From Pseudomonas koreensis (GTDB lineage: Bacteria; Pseudomonadota; Gammaproteobacteria; Pseudomonadales; Pseudomonadaceae), in assembly GCF_024169245.1 (NCBI RefSeq), contig NZ_JALJWP010000001.1, positions 1,799,501-1,863,500 on the forward strand: a stretch of DNA of 64,000 bases, given 5' to 3'. The stretch's first letter is position 1, and each line of letters opens with the position of its first letter. This document shows positions 22,631 to 30,857 of the stretch, piece after piece. A program made the translations under genes and the position numbers. The notes under the pieces were generated by a model, which searched no databases, was not told where the DNA came from, and was given only the letters and a program-made list of their open reading frames with translations.

Positions 22631-22645
22631 AGTAGTAAAACTACA
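22631..22645. promoter_or_regulatory. Candidate operator 2 upstream of aceE
   Basis: AGTAGT-AAA-ACTACA, the same palindrome as operator 1 with one mismatch in the outer base, centred 52 bp from it (about five helical turns). Two copies of one rare palindrome in one promoter region favour a real binding site. Confidence 0.55.
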
Positions 22646-22851
22646 GATGAAAGGCTTGTGGCCTCCGACTGCGTTGTGAGAATAATCGTTAAGGCGGGTC
22701 GTTTTCCATCCGAATAAGGTGAAAGTTTGATGCTGGATGCCAAAGAAGAAGAAATTTCAGCTATTTCTAACTTTTGTTCGACAGTCCTTCACGTAGCGGG
22801 TTTTCATCATTCACTACAAGCGGCCCTTTATACGCCGATCAAGGATAGACC

Positions 22852-25791
22852 ATGACCCTGCCCGCGCTTGCCGAACTGCCCGCCATTCTCCTGCCGTTGG
22901 TCAGCCGATCCGAGCAGTCGTTCCGTACGTCCGTCGCCGCCCTTGAAGACGATCACGGCCTGTCGAACTGGTCGCCGGAGCGCTGGGCGCAATTCTCCCG
23001 CGTCACCGCCGCCAGCGAGTTTGTCATTGAACAGAGCGTTCGTGACCCTTTGATGTTGCTGTCGCTGGTGGCGTCCGGCGAACTCGATCGGCCCTTTGCA
23101 CCCGGCGAGTTGCGCGCGCAGATCGCCGCCGTGGTGAACAGCGCGCAGAGCGAAGATGAACTCGGCCGTGCCCTGCGCCGCCAGCGTGCGCGCCATCAGG
23201 TGCGGATCATCTGGCGCGACCTGACCCGCCAAGCCGATCTGGTGCAGACCTGCCGCGACCTCTCGGACATGGCCGACGCCACCATCGATCAGGCTTATCA
23301 GTGGCTGTACAGCCGCCATTGCGAGCAATTCGGCACACCGACCGGGCGGCGCAGCGGGCTGCCGCAGCAGATGGTCATCCTCGGCATGGGCAAACTCGGC
23401 GCGGTCGAGCTGAATCTGTCCTCGGACATCGACCTGATCTTCGCCTACCCCGAAGGCGGCGAAACCGTTGGCGTGAAGCGCTCGCTGGATAATCAGGAAT
23501 TTTTCATTCGTCTCGGTCAGCGTCTGATCAAGGCCCTCGACCCGATGACGGTCGACGGCTTCGTTTTCCGCGTCGACATGCGCCTGCGTCCATATGGATC
23601 GTCGGGCGCGCTGGTGCTCAGCTTCAATGCGCTGGAGCAGTATTACCAGGATCAGGGCCGCGACTGGGAACGCTACGCGATGATCAAGGCGCGGGTGGTG
23701 GCTGGCGATCAGGTCGCCGGCGCGCAGTTGCTCGACATGCTTCGCCCATTCGTTTATCGGCGCTATCTGGACTTCTCGGCGATCGAAGCGCTGCGCACCA
23801 TGAAGCAGTTGATCCAGCAGGAAGTGCGGCGCAAGGGCATGGCCGACAACATCAAACTCGGCTCCGGCGGCATCCGCGAAGTCGAGTTCATCGCTCAGGC
23901 CTTTCAACTGATCCACGGTGGCCGCGATCTGAGCCTGCAACAGCGTCCTCTACTAAAGGTGCTGAGCACCCTGGAAGGGCAGGGCTATCTGCCGCCGGCG
24001 GTGGTCAGTGAATTGCGCGAAGGTTACGAGTTTCTGCGTTACACCGAACATGCCATTCAAGCGATTGCCGACCGTCAGACGCAGATGCTGCCGGACAGCG
24101 CGCAGGATCAGGCGCGCATTGCTTTCATGCTCGGCTTCGCCGACTGGGCCGCCTTCCACGAAAAACTGATGTTCTGGCGTGGCCGCGTGGCCTGGCACTT
24201 CGCTCAGGTGATTGCCGATCCCGACGAGGAAGAAGGCAGCGAAAGCGAAGTGGTGGTCGGCGGTGAATGGCTGCCGCTGTGGGAAGAAGAACAAGACGAA
24301 GAGGCCGCGTGCCGGCAGTTGCAGGAAGGCGGTTTCGTCGATGCCGGCAAAGCGCTCAAGGCGCTGGCCGGTTTGCGCGGCAGTCCGCAGTTGCGCGCGA
24401 TGCAACGGCTGGGGCGCGAACGTCTGGATGCCTTCATTCCGCGGCTGCTCGCGCAAGCGGTGGAACACGACAATCCTGATCTGGTGCTTGAGCGTGTGCT
24501 GCCGCTGGTGGAAGCGGTGGCGCGGCGTTCGGCCTATCTGGTGTTGCTCACGGAAAACCCCGGTGCGCTGCGCCGTCTGCTGACGCTGTGTGCGGCGAGC
24601 CCGTGGATTGCCGAGCAGATCACTCGCTTCCCGCTGCTGCTCGACGAGTTGCTCAACGAAGGTCGACTGTTCAAACCGCCGCTGGCGCCGGAACTGGCAG
24701 CCGAGTTGCGCGAGCGACTGACGCGAATTCCCGAGGACGACCTCGAACAACAAATGGAAGCCCTGCGCCATTTCAAACTGGCGCATCGCTTGCGCGTGGC
24801 TGCCTCGGAAATCGCCGGCAGTCTGCCGTTGATGAAGGTCAGCGATTACCTGACCTGGCTGGCCGAGGCGATTCTCGAACAAGTGCTGGCCCTGTCCTGG
24901 CGCCAGACCGTGGCCAAGTACGGCACGCCGCTGCGCACCGATGGCACGCTGTGCGATCCCGGCTTCATCGTTGTCGGTTATGGCAAAGTCGGCGGTATTG
25001 AATTGGGGCATGGTTCGGATCTGGATCTGGTGTTCATCCACGATGGCGATCCGCAGGCGGAAACCGACGGGCCGAAATCCATCGATGGCGCACAGTTCTT
25101 CACGCGCCTGGGGCAGCGGATCATTCACCTGCTCACGGCACAGACCAATTCCGGCCAGCTGTATGAAGTGGACATGCGTCTGCGTCCGTCCGGTGCTTCC
25201 GGGCTGTTGGTGAGTTCCCTCGGCGCGTTCGCGCGCTATCAGGAGAATGAAGCCTGGACATGGGAGCATCAGGCCTTGGTGCGTGCGCGGGTGCTGGTGG
25301 GCAGTCAGGATGTCGGCCAGGCATTCGAGAAAGTCCGTGCGCAGGTCTTGGGCAGGGCGCGCGATCTGGCAAAATTGCAACAGGAAGTCAGCGAGATGCG
25401 CGCCAAGATGCGCGACAACCTTGGCACTCGCAGCACAGCGGCCGGCACAGCGGCGAATGCCTTCGAGGCGACGGTGCCGTTTGACCTCAAGCAGGACGCC
25501 GGAGGTATCGTCGATATTGAATTTATGGTGCAATACGCGGCCCTGGCGTGGTCGCACAGCCATCCGCCGCTGCTGCGCTGGACCGATAACATCCGCATTC
25601 TGGAAGAGCTGGAACACGAAGGGCTGATGCCCGCCGAAGATGCCAGCCTGTTGCGCGAGGCCTATAAAGCCTACCGCTCCGCCGCCCACCGGCAGGCCTT
25701 GCAGAAAGATGCCGGGGTGATACCGGGCGACCAGTTTGCCGACGAACGCCGGCAGGTTTTGCGGATTTGGCGTGAGTTGGGGCTAAGCTGA
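22852..25791 (+). CDS. glnE: Glutamine synthetase adenylyltransferase/deadenylase
   Basis: Bifunctional enzyme that adenylylates (inactivates) and deadenylylates glutamine synthetase in response to PII and glutamine. The 979-residue product carries two nucleotidyltransferase domains with the paired motifs LGMGKLGAVELNLSSDIDLI (N-terminal half, deadenylase) and GYGKVGGIELGHGSDLDLVF (C-terminal half, adenylylase), each followed by the family's MRLRP block (VDMRLRPYGSSGALVLS and VDMRLRPSGASGLLVSS). ATG 22852 begins MTLPALAELPAILLPLV. As in PAO1 it is divergent from aceE; but the gene that follows it there (ilvE, before waaF) is not present here. Confidence 0.98.
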   Translation: MTLPALAELPAILLPLVSRSEQSFRTSVAALEDDHGLSNWSPERWAQFSRVTAASEFVIEQSVRDPLMLLSLVASGELDRPFAPGELRAQIAAVVNSAQSEDELGRALRRQRARHQVRIIWRDLTRQADLVQTCRDLSDMADATIDQAYQWLYSRHCEQFGTPTGRRSGLPQQMVILGMGKLGAVELNLSSDIDLIFAYPEGGETVGVKRSLDNQEFFIRLGQRLIKALDPMTVDGFVFRVDMRLRPYGSSGALVLSFNALEQYYQDQGRDWERYAMIKARVVAGDQVAGAQLLDMLRPFVYRRYLDFSAIEALRTMKQLIQQEVRRKGMADNIKLGSGGIREVEFIAQAFQLIHGGRDLSLQQRPLLKVLSTLEGQGYLPPAVVSELREGYEFLRYTEHAIQAIADRQTQMLPDSAQDQARIAFMLGFADWAAFHEKLMFWRGRVAWHFAQVIADPDEEEGSESEVVVGGEWLPLWEEEQDEEAACRQLQEGGFVDAGKALKALAGLRGSPQLRAMQRLGRERLDAFIPRLLAQAVEHDNPDLVLERVLPLVEAVARRSAYLVLLTENPGALRRLLTLCAASPWIAEQITRFPLLLDELLNEGRLFKPPLAPELAAELRERLTRIPEDDLEQQMEALRHFKLAHRLRVAASEIAGSLPLMKVSDYLTWLAEAILEQVLALSWRQTVAKYGTPLRTDGTLCDPGFIVVGYGKVGGIELGHGSDLDLVFIHDGDPQAETDGPKSIDGAQFFTRLGQRIIHLLTAQTNSGQLYEVDMRLRPSGASGLLVSSLGAFARYQENEAWTWEHQALVRARVLVGSQDVGQAFEKVRAQVLGRARDLAKLQQEVSEMRAKMRDNLGTRSTAAGTAANAFEATVPFDLKQDAGGIVDIEFMVQYAALAWSHSHPPLLRWTDNIRILEELEHEGLMPAEDASLLREAYKAYRSAAHRQALQKDAGVIPGDQFADERRQVLRIWRELGLS

Positions 25792-25816
25792 AGCCGGTTT
25801 ATGCAGCACCCAATAC

Positions 25817-25910
25817 CCTGTGGGAGCGAGCTTGCTCGCGAAGACGGAGTGTCAGATGACTCCGATGTAGGATGTGATGGCCCCTTCGCGAGCAAGCTCG
25901 CTCCCACAGG
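25817..25910. repeat. REP doublet, family B
   Basis: Arms CCTGTGGGAGCGAGCTTGCT and the complementary AGCAAGCTCGCTCCCACAGG enclose a divergent centre. It begins 25 bp after the glnE stop and forms most of the start of the glnE-waaF gap. Confidence 0.92.
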
Positions 25911-25952
25911 AGATCTACAGTGTCTGTAGATCTGAAGCAGGATGAACAAACA

Positions 25953-25980
25953 ATGTAGGAGTGAGCCTGCTCGCGATAGC
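25953..25980. repeat. Single REP, family B
   Basis: One arm only (ATGTAGGAGTGAGCCTGCTC...), without an inverted partner, 42 bp beyond the preceding doublet. Confidence 0.75.
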
Positions 25981-25999
25981 GCAATGACAGTCGACAGTC

Positions 26000-26068
26000 A
26001 TGTTGAAGGAAGTGACCCATCGCCAGCTGCGCCGCTTCCACAATGATTATCGAGGCGGGGAGGCGTAA
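26000..26068 (+). CDS. Possible 22-codon ORF ending inside a terminator-like hairpin
   Basis: An ATG at 26000 opens 22 codons (MLKEVTHRQLRRFHNDYRGG, then EA, stop). Its stop lies within the loop of the hairpin at 26056-26079. There is no good ribosome binding site. It may be a leader peptide, the surviving 3' end of a deleted gene with its terminator, or chance. I do not recognise the peptide; it does not match the IlvE C terminus as I know it. Confidence 0.25.
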   Translation: MLKEVTHRQLRRFHNDYRGGEA

Positions 26069-26089
26069 ATGCCTCCCCGGTTCGTTTTT
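26056..26089 (+). terminator. Terminator-like hairpin just before waaF
   Basis: CGGGGAGGC (26056-26064) pairs perfectly with GCCTCCCCG (26071-26079) across GTAAAT, followed by GTTCGTTTTT. It ends only 9 bp before the waaF ATG, so it either ends an upstream transcript or acts as an attenuator for the LPS operon. Confidence 0.7.
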
Positions 26090-26098
26090 GGAAACTAC

Positions 26099-27133
26099 AT
26101 GAATATTCTGATCGTTGGACCCAGTTGGGTCGGTGACATGGTGATGGCGCAGACACTCTTTCAGTGTCTCAAGCAGCGCCACCCGCACTGCGCAATCGAC
26201 GTGCTGGCGCCCGAATGGAGCCGGCCGATCCTCGAGCGCATGCCCGAAGTGCGCAACGCCTTGAGCTTCCCGCTCGGCCATGGCGCGCTGGAACTGGCGA
26301 CGCGCCGGCGCATCGGCAAATCCCTGCGCGGCCAGTACGATCAGGCGATCCTGCTGCCCAACTCGCTGAAATCGGCACTGGTGCCGTTTTTTGCCGGCAT
26401 CCCCAAGCGCACCGGCTGGCGCGGCGAATTCCGCTATGGCCTGCTCAACGACGTGCGCACTCTCGATAAAGAACGCTATCCGCTGATGATCGAGCGTTTC
26501 ATGGCGCTGGCCTATGAAGCGAACGCCGAGCTGCCGAAGCCGTACCCGCGCCCGAGTCTGCAAATCGACCCGGTGACCCGCGAAGCGGCACTGGCCAAGT
26601 TCGGGCTGACCCTCGATCGCCCGGTCCTGGCCCTGTGCCCCGGCGCCGAGTTCGGCGAATCCAAGCGCTGGCCGTCCGAGCATTACGCGAAAGTTGCCGA
26701 AGCACGCATTCGCGAAGGCTGGCAGGTATGGCTGTTCGGCTCGAAAAACGATCATGCCGTAGGCGAAGACATCCGCGCTCGGTTGATCCCGGGTTTGCGC
26801 GAAGAGTCGGTCAACCTCAGCGGCGGCACCTCGCTGGCCGAGGCCATCGATCTGCTGTCCTGTGCCGACTCGGTGGTGTCCAACGATTCCGGCCTGATGC
26901 ATGTCGCCGCCGCGTTGAACCGTCCGCTGGTCGCGGTCTATGGCTCGACCTCGCCGGGTTTCACTCCGCCGCTGGCTGAGCAGGTGGAAATCGTTCGCTT
27001 GGGCATCGAATGCAGCCCTTGCTTCGATCGCACCTGCCGTTTCGGCCATTACAACTGCCTGCGCCAGTTGATGCCGGAAGCAGTCAACGATGCCTTGCAG
27101 AAACTGCAGGGCTCCGTGGTCGAGGTTCAATAA
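26099..27133 (+). CDS. waaF: ADP-heptose:LPS heptosyltransferase II
   Basis: Adds the second heptose to the LPS inner core (GT9 family, inner face of the cytoplasmic membrane). The 344-residue product begins MNILIVGPSWVGDMVMAQTL, the typical N-terminal GT9 motif. It has the donor-site region LALCPGAEFGESKRWPSEHY and the C-terminal DSVVSNDSGLMHVAAALNRP and VAVYGSTSPGFTPP. I chose ATG 26099; an in-frame start at 26069 would add ten residues and overlap the hairpin. First gene of a seven-gene overlapping operon for core synthesis and phosphorylation. The terminator-like hairpin just upstream leaves little room for a leader. Confidence 0.97.
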   Translation: MNILIVGPSWVGDMVMAQTLFQCLKQRHPHCAIDVLAPEWSRPILERMPEVRNALSFPLGHGALELATRRRIGKSLRGQYDQAILLPNSLKSALVPFFAGIPKRTGWRGEFRYGLLNDVRTLDKERYPLMIERFMALAYEANAELPKPYPRPSLQIDPVTREAALAKFGLTLDRPVLALCPGAEFGESKRWPSEHYAKVAEARIREGWQVWLFGSKNDHAVGEDIRARLIPGLREESVNLSGGTSLAEAIDLLSCADSVVSNDSGLMHVAAALNRPLVAVYGSTSPGFTPPLAEQVEIVRLGIECSPCFDRTCRFGHYNCLRQLMPEAVNDALQKLQGSVVEVQ

Positions 27134-27134
27134 C

Positions 27135-28196
27135 TTGCGGGTATTGTTGATCAAGACTTCATCGCTGGGCGACGTGATTCACGCGTTGCCGGCGCTGACC
27201 GACGCCGCCCGCGCGATCCCGGGGATCAAGTTCGACTGGGTGGTGGAAGAAGGCTTCGCCGAGATCCCGACCTGGCACCCGGCCGTTGGCAAAGTGATTC
27301 CGGTGGCGATTCGTCGTTGGCGCAAAAACATCTGGAAGACCATCACCAGCGGCGAGTGGAAACGCTTCAAGCAAAGCGTGCGCGCGAACAAATACGATCT
27401 GGTGATCGATGCCCAAGGCCTGTTGAAGAGCGCCTGGCTGACCCGCTACGTCAAAGCCCCAGTGGCGGGCCTGGATAAAACCTCGGCTCGCGAGCCGATG
27501 GCTGCACGCTTCTACGATCGTAAACTCGCCGTCGCCCGTGGCCAGCACGCCGTCGAACGCGTGCGTCAGTTGTTCGCCATTGCTCTGGGATACGACTTGC
27601 CCAAAGGCCTCGGCGATTACGGCCTCAGTGTTGAACGGCTGGTCGAGTTGCCACGCAGGAATGCCTACGTGGTGTTTCTGCACGGCACCACCTGGGACAC
27701 CAAGCACTGGCCGGAAATCTACTGGCGCGAGCTGACCGAGCGGGTCGGCTACCTCGGCGTTGGCGTGAAGCTGCCGTGGGGCAACCCGCAGGAAAAGGCC
27801 CGCGCCGAACGTATCGCCGCCGGCTTCAAACACGCCGAAGTGTTGCCGAAGCTGAATCTGGCTGGCGCCGGCAAAGTCCTCGCCGGCGCGCAGGCTTGCG
27901 TAGCGGTGGACACCGGACTCGGCCATCTGGCCGCTGCGCTGGATGTACCGACCATTTCGCTGTTCGGCCCGACCAACCCGGGCCTGACTGGCGCTTACGG
28001 CAAATTGCAGGTTCATCTGGCCAGCGACTTCCCGTGCGCGCCTTGCCTGCAGAAGAAATGTACTTATCAACCGACCGAGCAGGATGCCCGTCAGTTTGAC
28101 CTGAAACGCGAGCAGCCTTTGTGCTTCACGCGTGTAAACCCCGAGCGTGTCGCCAGCCGACTGAGCACGTTGTTGATGGCTGAGGAGCTGCGTTGA
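27135..28196 (+). CDS. waaC: ADP-heptose:LPS heptosyltransferase I
   Basis: Adds the first heptose to Kdo (GT9 family). The 353-residue product starts MRVLLIKTSSLGDVIHALPA, the hallmark of WaaC. It continues with WVVEEGFAEIPTWHPAV, the substrate region VVFLHGTTWDTKHWPEIYWR, and AQACVAVDTGLGHLAAALDV with ISLFGPTNPGLTGAYG. The start codon is TTG 27135: no ATG fits the conserved N terminus, and GAGG lies 9 nt upstream. Only one base separates the waaF stop from this start, so translation is probably coupled. Confidence 0.96.
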   Translation: MRVLLIKTSSLGDVIHALPALTDAARAIPGIKFDWVVEEGFAEIPTWHPAVGKVIPVAIRRWRKNIWKTITSGEWKRFKQSVRANKYDLVIDAQGLLKSAWLTRYVKAPVAGLDKTSAREPMAARFYDRKLAVARGQHAVERVRQLFAIALGYDLPKGLGDYGLSVERLVELPRRNAYVVFLHGTTWDTKHWPEIYWRELTERVGYLGVGVKLPWGNPQEKARAERIAAGFKHAEVLPKLNLAGAGKVLAGAQACVAVDTGLGHLAAALDVPTISLFGPTNPGLTGAYGKLQVHLASDFPCAPCLQKKCTYQPTEQDARQFDLKREQPLCFTRVNPERVASRLSTLLMAEELR

Positions 28197-29317
28197 TGCA
28201 ATTGGCATTCGTCCTGTACAAATATTTCCCGTTCGGTGGCTTGCAGCGCGACTTCATGCGCATCGCCCTCGAATGCCAGAAGCGTGGTCATCAGATTCGC
28301 GTTTACACGCTGATCTGGGAAGGCGACGTACCGCCGGGCTTCGAAGTGCTGGTGGCGCCGGTCAAGGCATTCTTCAATCACCGCCGCAACGAAAAACTCA
28401 GCGCGTGGATGGCAGCGGACCTGGCCAGGCGCCCGGTCGATCGCCTGATCGGTTTCAACAAGATGCCGGGTCTGGACGTCTACTACGCGGCAGATGGCTG
28501 CTTCGAAGACAAGGCGCAGAACCTGCGTAATTCGCTGTACCGCCGCTGGGGCCGCTATCGCCATTTCGCCGAGTACGAGCGCGCGGTCTTTGCCAAAGAC
28601 GCGAAGACCGAAGTGCTGATGATTTCCGAAGTGCAGCAGCCGCTGTTCATCAAGTATTACGACACGCCGCTCGAACGCTTCCATCTGCTGCCGCCGGGCA
28701 TCGCCCAGGATCGTCGGCGTCCAGCCAATGCTGATGAAATCCGCGCCGGGTTCCGCGCCGAATTCAGTCTCAAGGACGACGAACTGCTGCTGGTGCAGAT
28801 CGGCTCCGGCTTCAAGACCAAGGGCGTCGATCGCAGCCTCAAAGCGCTGGCCGCATTGCCGGCCGAATTGCGCAAACGCACGCGGCTGTTTGTAATCGGC
28901 CAGGATGACCCCAAATTGTTCCAGATGCAGAGTGCGACGCTGGGCCTGGGCGACAACGTGACCTTTCTCAAAGGGCGCAGCGATATCCCGCGTTTTCTGC
29001 TTGGTGCCGACCTGTTGATTCACCCGGCGTACAACGAAAACACCGGTACCGTGCTGCTTGAAGCGCTGGTCGCCGGGTTGCCGGTGCTGGTCAGTGCGGT
29101 CTGCGGCTACGCCCATTACATTGCCGAGGCTGATGCCGGGCGAGTGCTGGACGAGCCGTTCGAGCAGGCGCAACTGACGCAGTACCTGACCGAGATGTTG
29201 AGCAACGACGCTGCACGTGCGGCCTGGAGCCGCAACGGTCTGGCCTTCGCCGAGACGGCCGACCTCTACAGCATGCCGCAGCACGCGGCCGATGTGATTC
29301 TGGCGGAGCACGCTTAA
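28196..29317 (+). CDS. waaG: LPS core glycosyltransferase WaaG
   Basis: GT4 enzyme that transfers the first outer-core sugar to heptose II (glucose in enterics, GalNAc in P. aeruginosa). The 373-residue product begins MQLAFVLYKYFPFGGLQRDF, the WaaG hallmark. It has the region LLVQIGSGFKTKGVDRSLKA and the GT4 donor-site segment HPAYNENTGTVLLEALVAGL (E-x7-E) in the C-terminal domain. The ATG overlaps the waaC stop (TGATG); the TTG one codon earlier is unlikely to be used. The sugar specificity here cannot be read from sequence. Confidence 0.96.
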   Translation: MQLAFVLYKYFPFGGLQRDFMRIALECQKRGHQIRVYTLIWEGDVPPGFEVLVAPVKAFFNHRRNEKLSAWMAADLARRPVDRLIGFNKMPGLDVYYAADGCFEDKAQNLRNSLYRRWGRYRHFAEYERAVFAKDAKTEVLMISEVQQPLFIKYYDTPLERFHLLPPGIAQDRRRPANADEIRAGFRAEFSLKDDELLLVQIGSGFKTKGVDRSLKALAALPAELRKRTRLFVIGQDDPKLFQMQSATLGLGDNVTFLKGRSDIPRFLLGADLLIHPAYNENTGTVLLEALVAGLPVLVSAVCGYAHYIAEADAGRVLDEPFEQAQLTQYLTEMLSNDAARAAWSRNGLAFAETADLYSMPQHAADVILAEHA

Positions 29318-30123
29318 TGAAGTTGATGCTGGCTGAACCGTTCAAAAGCCTTTGGGCCGGACGCGACCCGTTCGCCGCAGTCGAAGGCTTGCAGGGCGAG
29401 GTATACCGCGAGCTGGAAGCGCGCCGGACATTACGCACGGAAGTCGACGGGCATGGTTTTTTCGTCAAGATCCACCGTGGCATCGGCTGGGGTGAAATCT
29501 TCAAGAACCTGCTGACCGCCAAACTGCCGGTGCTTGGCGCCGGGCAAGAGTGGAGAGCCATTCAGCGCTTGCAGGAAGTGGGCGTGCCGACCATGACCGC
29601 CGTCGCGTATGGCGAGAAGGGCAGCAACCCAGCGGATCAGCATTCGTTTATCGTCACCGAAGAACTGGCGCCGACCATCAGTCTGGAAGATTACAGCATC
29701 GACTGGGTCAAGCAGCCGCCGGCGCCGAAGCTCAAGCGCGCGCTGATTGCCGAAGTCGCGCGGATGACCGGCATGATGCACCGCGCCGGGGTCAACCACC
29801 GCGACTGCTACATCTGCCACTTCCTGCTGCACACCGACAAGCCGGTCACGCCGGAAGATTTCAAGCTCTCGGTGATCGACCTGCACCGTGCTCAGACCCG
29901 CGCGAAGATCACTCAACGCTGGCGCAACAAGGACCTGGCGGCGCTGTACTTTTCGGCGCTGGACATCGGCCTGACCCGCCGCGACAAACTGCGTTTCCTC
30001 AAGGGCTATTTCCAGCAGCCGCTGCGGCAGATTCTGGCGCAGGAAGCGCCGCTGCTGAGCTGGCTGCAAGGCAAGGCCGACAAGCTCTATGAGCGTAAGC
30101 AGCGTTACGGGGACGCGCTCTGA
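29317..30123 (+). CDS. waaP: LPS core heptose I kinase WaaP
   Basis: Phosphorylates the inner core heptose I; essential in P. aeruginosa. The 268-residue product has a kinase fold: Lys51 in FFVKIHRG, the catalytic loop HRDCYICH at 161-168 with Asp163, and the metal-binding Asp188 in SVIDLHRAQ. The start overlaps the waaG stop (TAATG). It is the first of four consecutive kinase-fold genes and the one whose catalytic residues are best conserved. Confidence 0.97.
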   Translation: MKLMLAEPFKSLWAGRDPFAAVEGLQGEVYRELEARRTLRTEVDGHGFFVKIHRGIGWGEIFKNLLTAKLPVLGAGQEWRAIQRLQEVGVPTMTAVAYGEKGSNPADQHSFIVTEELAPTISLEDYSIDWVKQPPAPKLKRALIAEVARMTGMMHRAGVNHRDCYICHFLLHTDKPVTPEDFKLSVIDLHRAQTRAKITQRWRNKDLAALYFSALDIGLTRRDKLRFLKGYFQQPLRQILAQEAPLLSWLQGKADKLYERKQRYGDAL

Positions 30124-30857
30124 TGGCGGGCTGGACTCTAGAGCCGCAGTACAGCGACCTTGCCGAAGATTTCGGCAGCCTCGAAGCGGTGTTTGCGTTG
30201 CAGGGCGAACGCCTGACCCGCGATCCGCTGTCGGAGGTGATCCGCGTGCAGCGCGACGGTGTCAATTACTACGTCAAGCGCTACGTCGGTGCCGGTAAGG
30301 GCCTGCGCCGCTACCTCGGCAAGCCGCGCGTGAAGATGGAGTGGCAGAACCTCAAGCGCTTCGCCAAGTGGGGCATTCCCACCGCCGAAGTGGTGGCCTG
30401 GGGTCTGGAAAGGCGTGGTGCGGCCTACGATCGTGGCGCGATGATCACCCGCGAGTTGCCCAACACCGAAGACCTCTCGGCGCTGGCCGAGCGCAAGGAT
30501 TCGAAGCTCAAGGATCGCGCCTGGGTCGACGGTGTCAGCCGGCAACTGGCCGGTTATACCCGGACAATGCATGATCACCGCTTTACCCATAACGACTTGA
30601 AATGGCGCAATCTGTTGATCGACGATCAGGCGCGCATATTCCTGATCGATTGCCCCAACGGTGAATTCTGGCGCGGCTTCTGGCTCAAGTACCGGATCAC
30701 CAAGGACCTGGCCTGTCTCGACAAGCTGGCCAAATATCACCTGTCCAATACCCAGCGCCTGCGCTTCTATAAGCAATACCGCCAGTGCGATCGGCTCGAT
30801 GTTGCCGACAAGAAACGGATTCGGCACGTGGTCAGATTTTTTGAGGGACGTGAATGA
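30123..30857 (+). CDS. wapP: LPS kinase InaA family protein (WapP-like)
   Basis: Putative sugar kinase of the InaA/WaaP family, expected to phosphorylate the inner core (heptose II by analogy with PAO1 WapP, about PA5008). The 244-residue product has Lys52 in YYVKRY, a complete catalytic loop HNDLKWRN with Asp158 and Asn163, and Asp176 in FLIDCPNG. The start overlaps the waaP stop (TGATG). The symbol rests on synteny and family, so the position of phosphate transfer is inferred. Confidence 0.88.
   Translation: MAGWTLEPQYSDLAEDFGSLEAVFALQGERLTRDPLSEVIRVQRDGVNYYVKRYVGAGKGLRRYLGKPRVKMEWQNLKRFAKWGIPTAEVVAWGLERRGAAYDRGAMITRELPNTEDLSALAERKDSKLKDRAWVDGVSRQLAGYTRTMHDHRFTHNDLKWRNLLIDDQARIFLIDCPNGEFWRGFWLKYRITKDLACLDKLAKYHLSNTQRLRFYKQYRQCDRLDVADKKRIRHVVRFFEGRE

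Larger units (their letters stand above)
22468..22851. promoter_or_regulatory. aceE-glnE divergent control region
   Basis: 384 bp between divergent starts, AT-richer than the flanking genes in its middle. It contains the two TGTAGT-N3-ACTACA palindromes listed separately and no convincing gene. The promoters of aceE and glnE must lie here. Confidence 0.75.

Noticed and set aside
19945..22635. An 896-codon plus-strand frame opposite aceE
   Set aside because: Antisense to the highly conserved aceE; no domain or start signal of its own.
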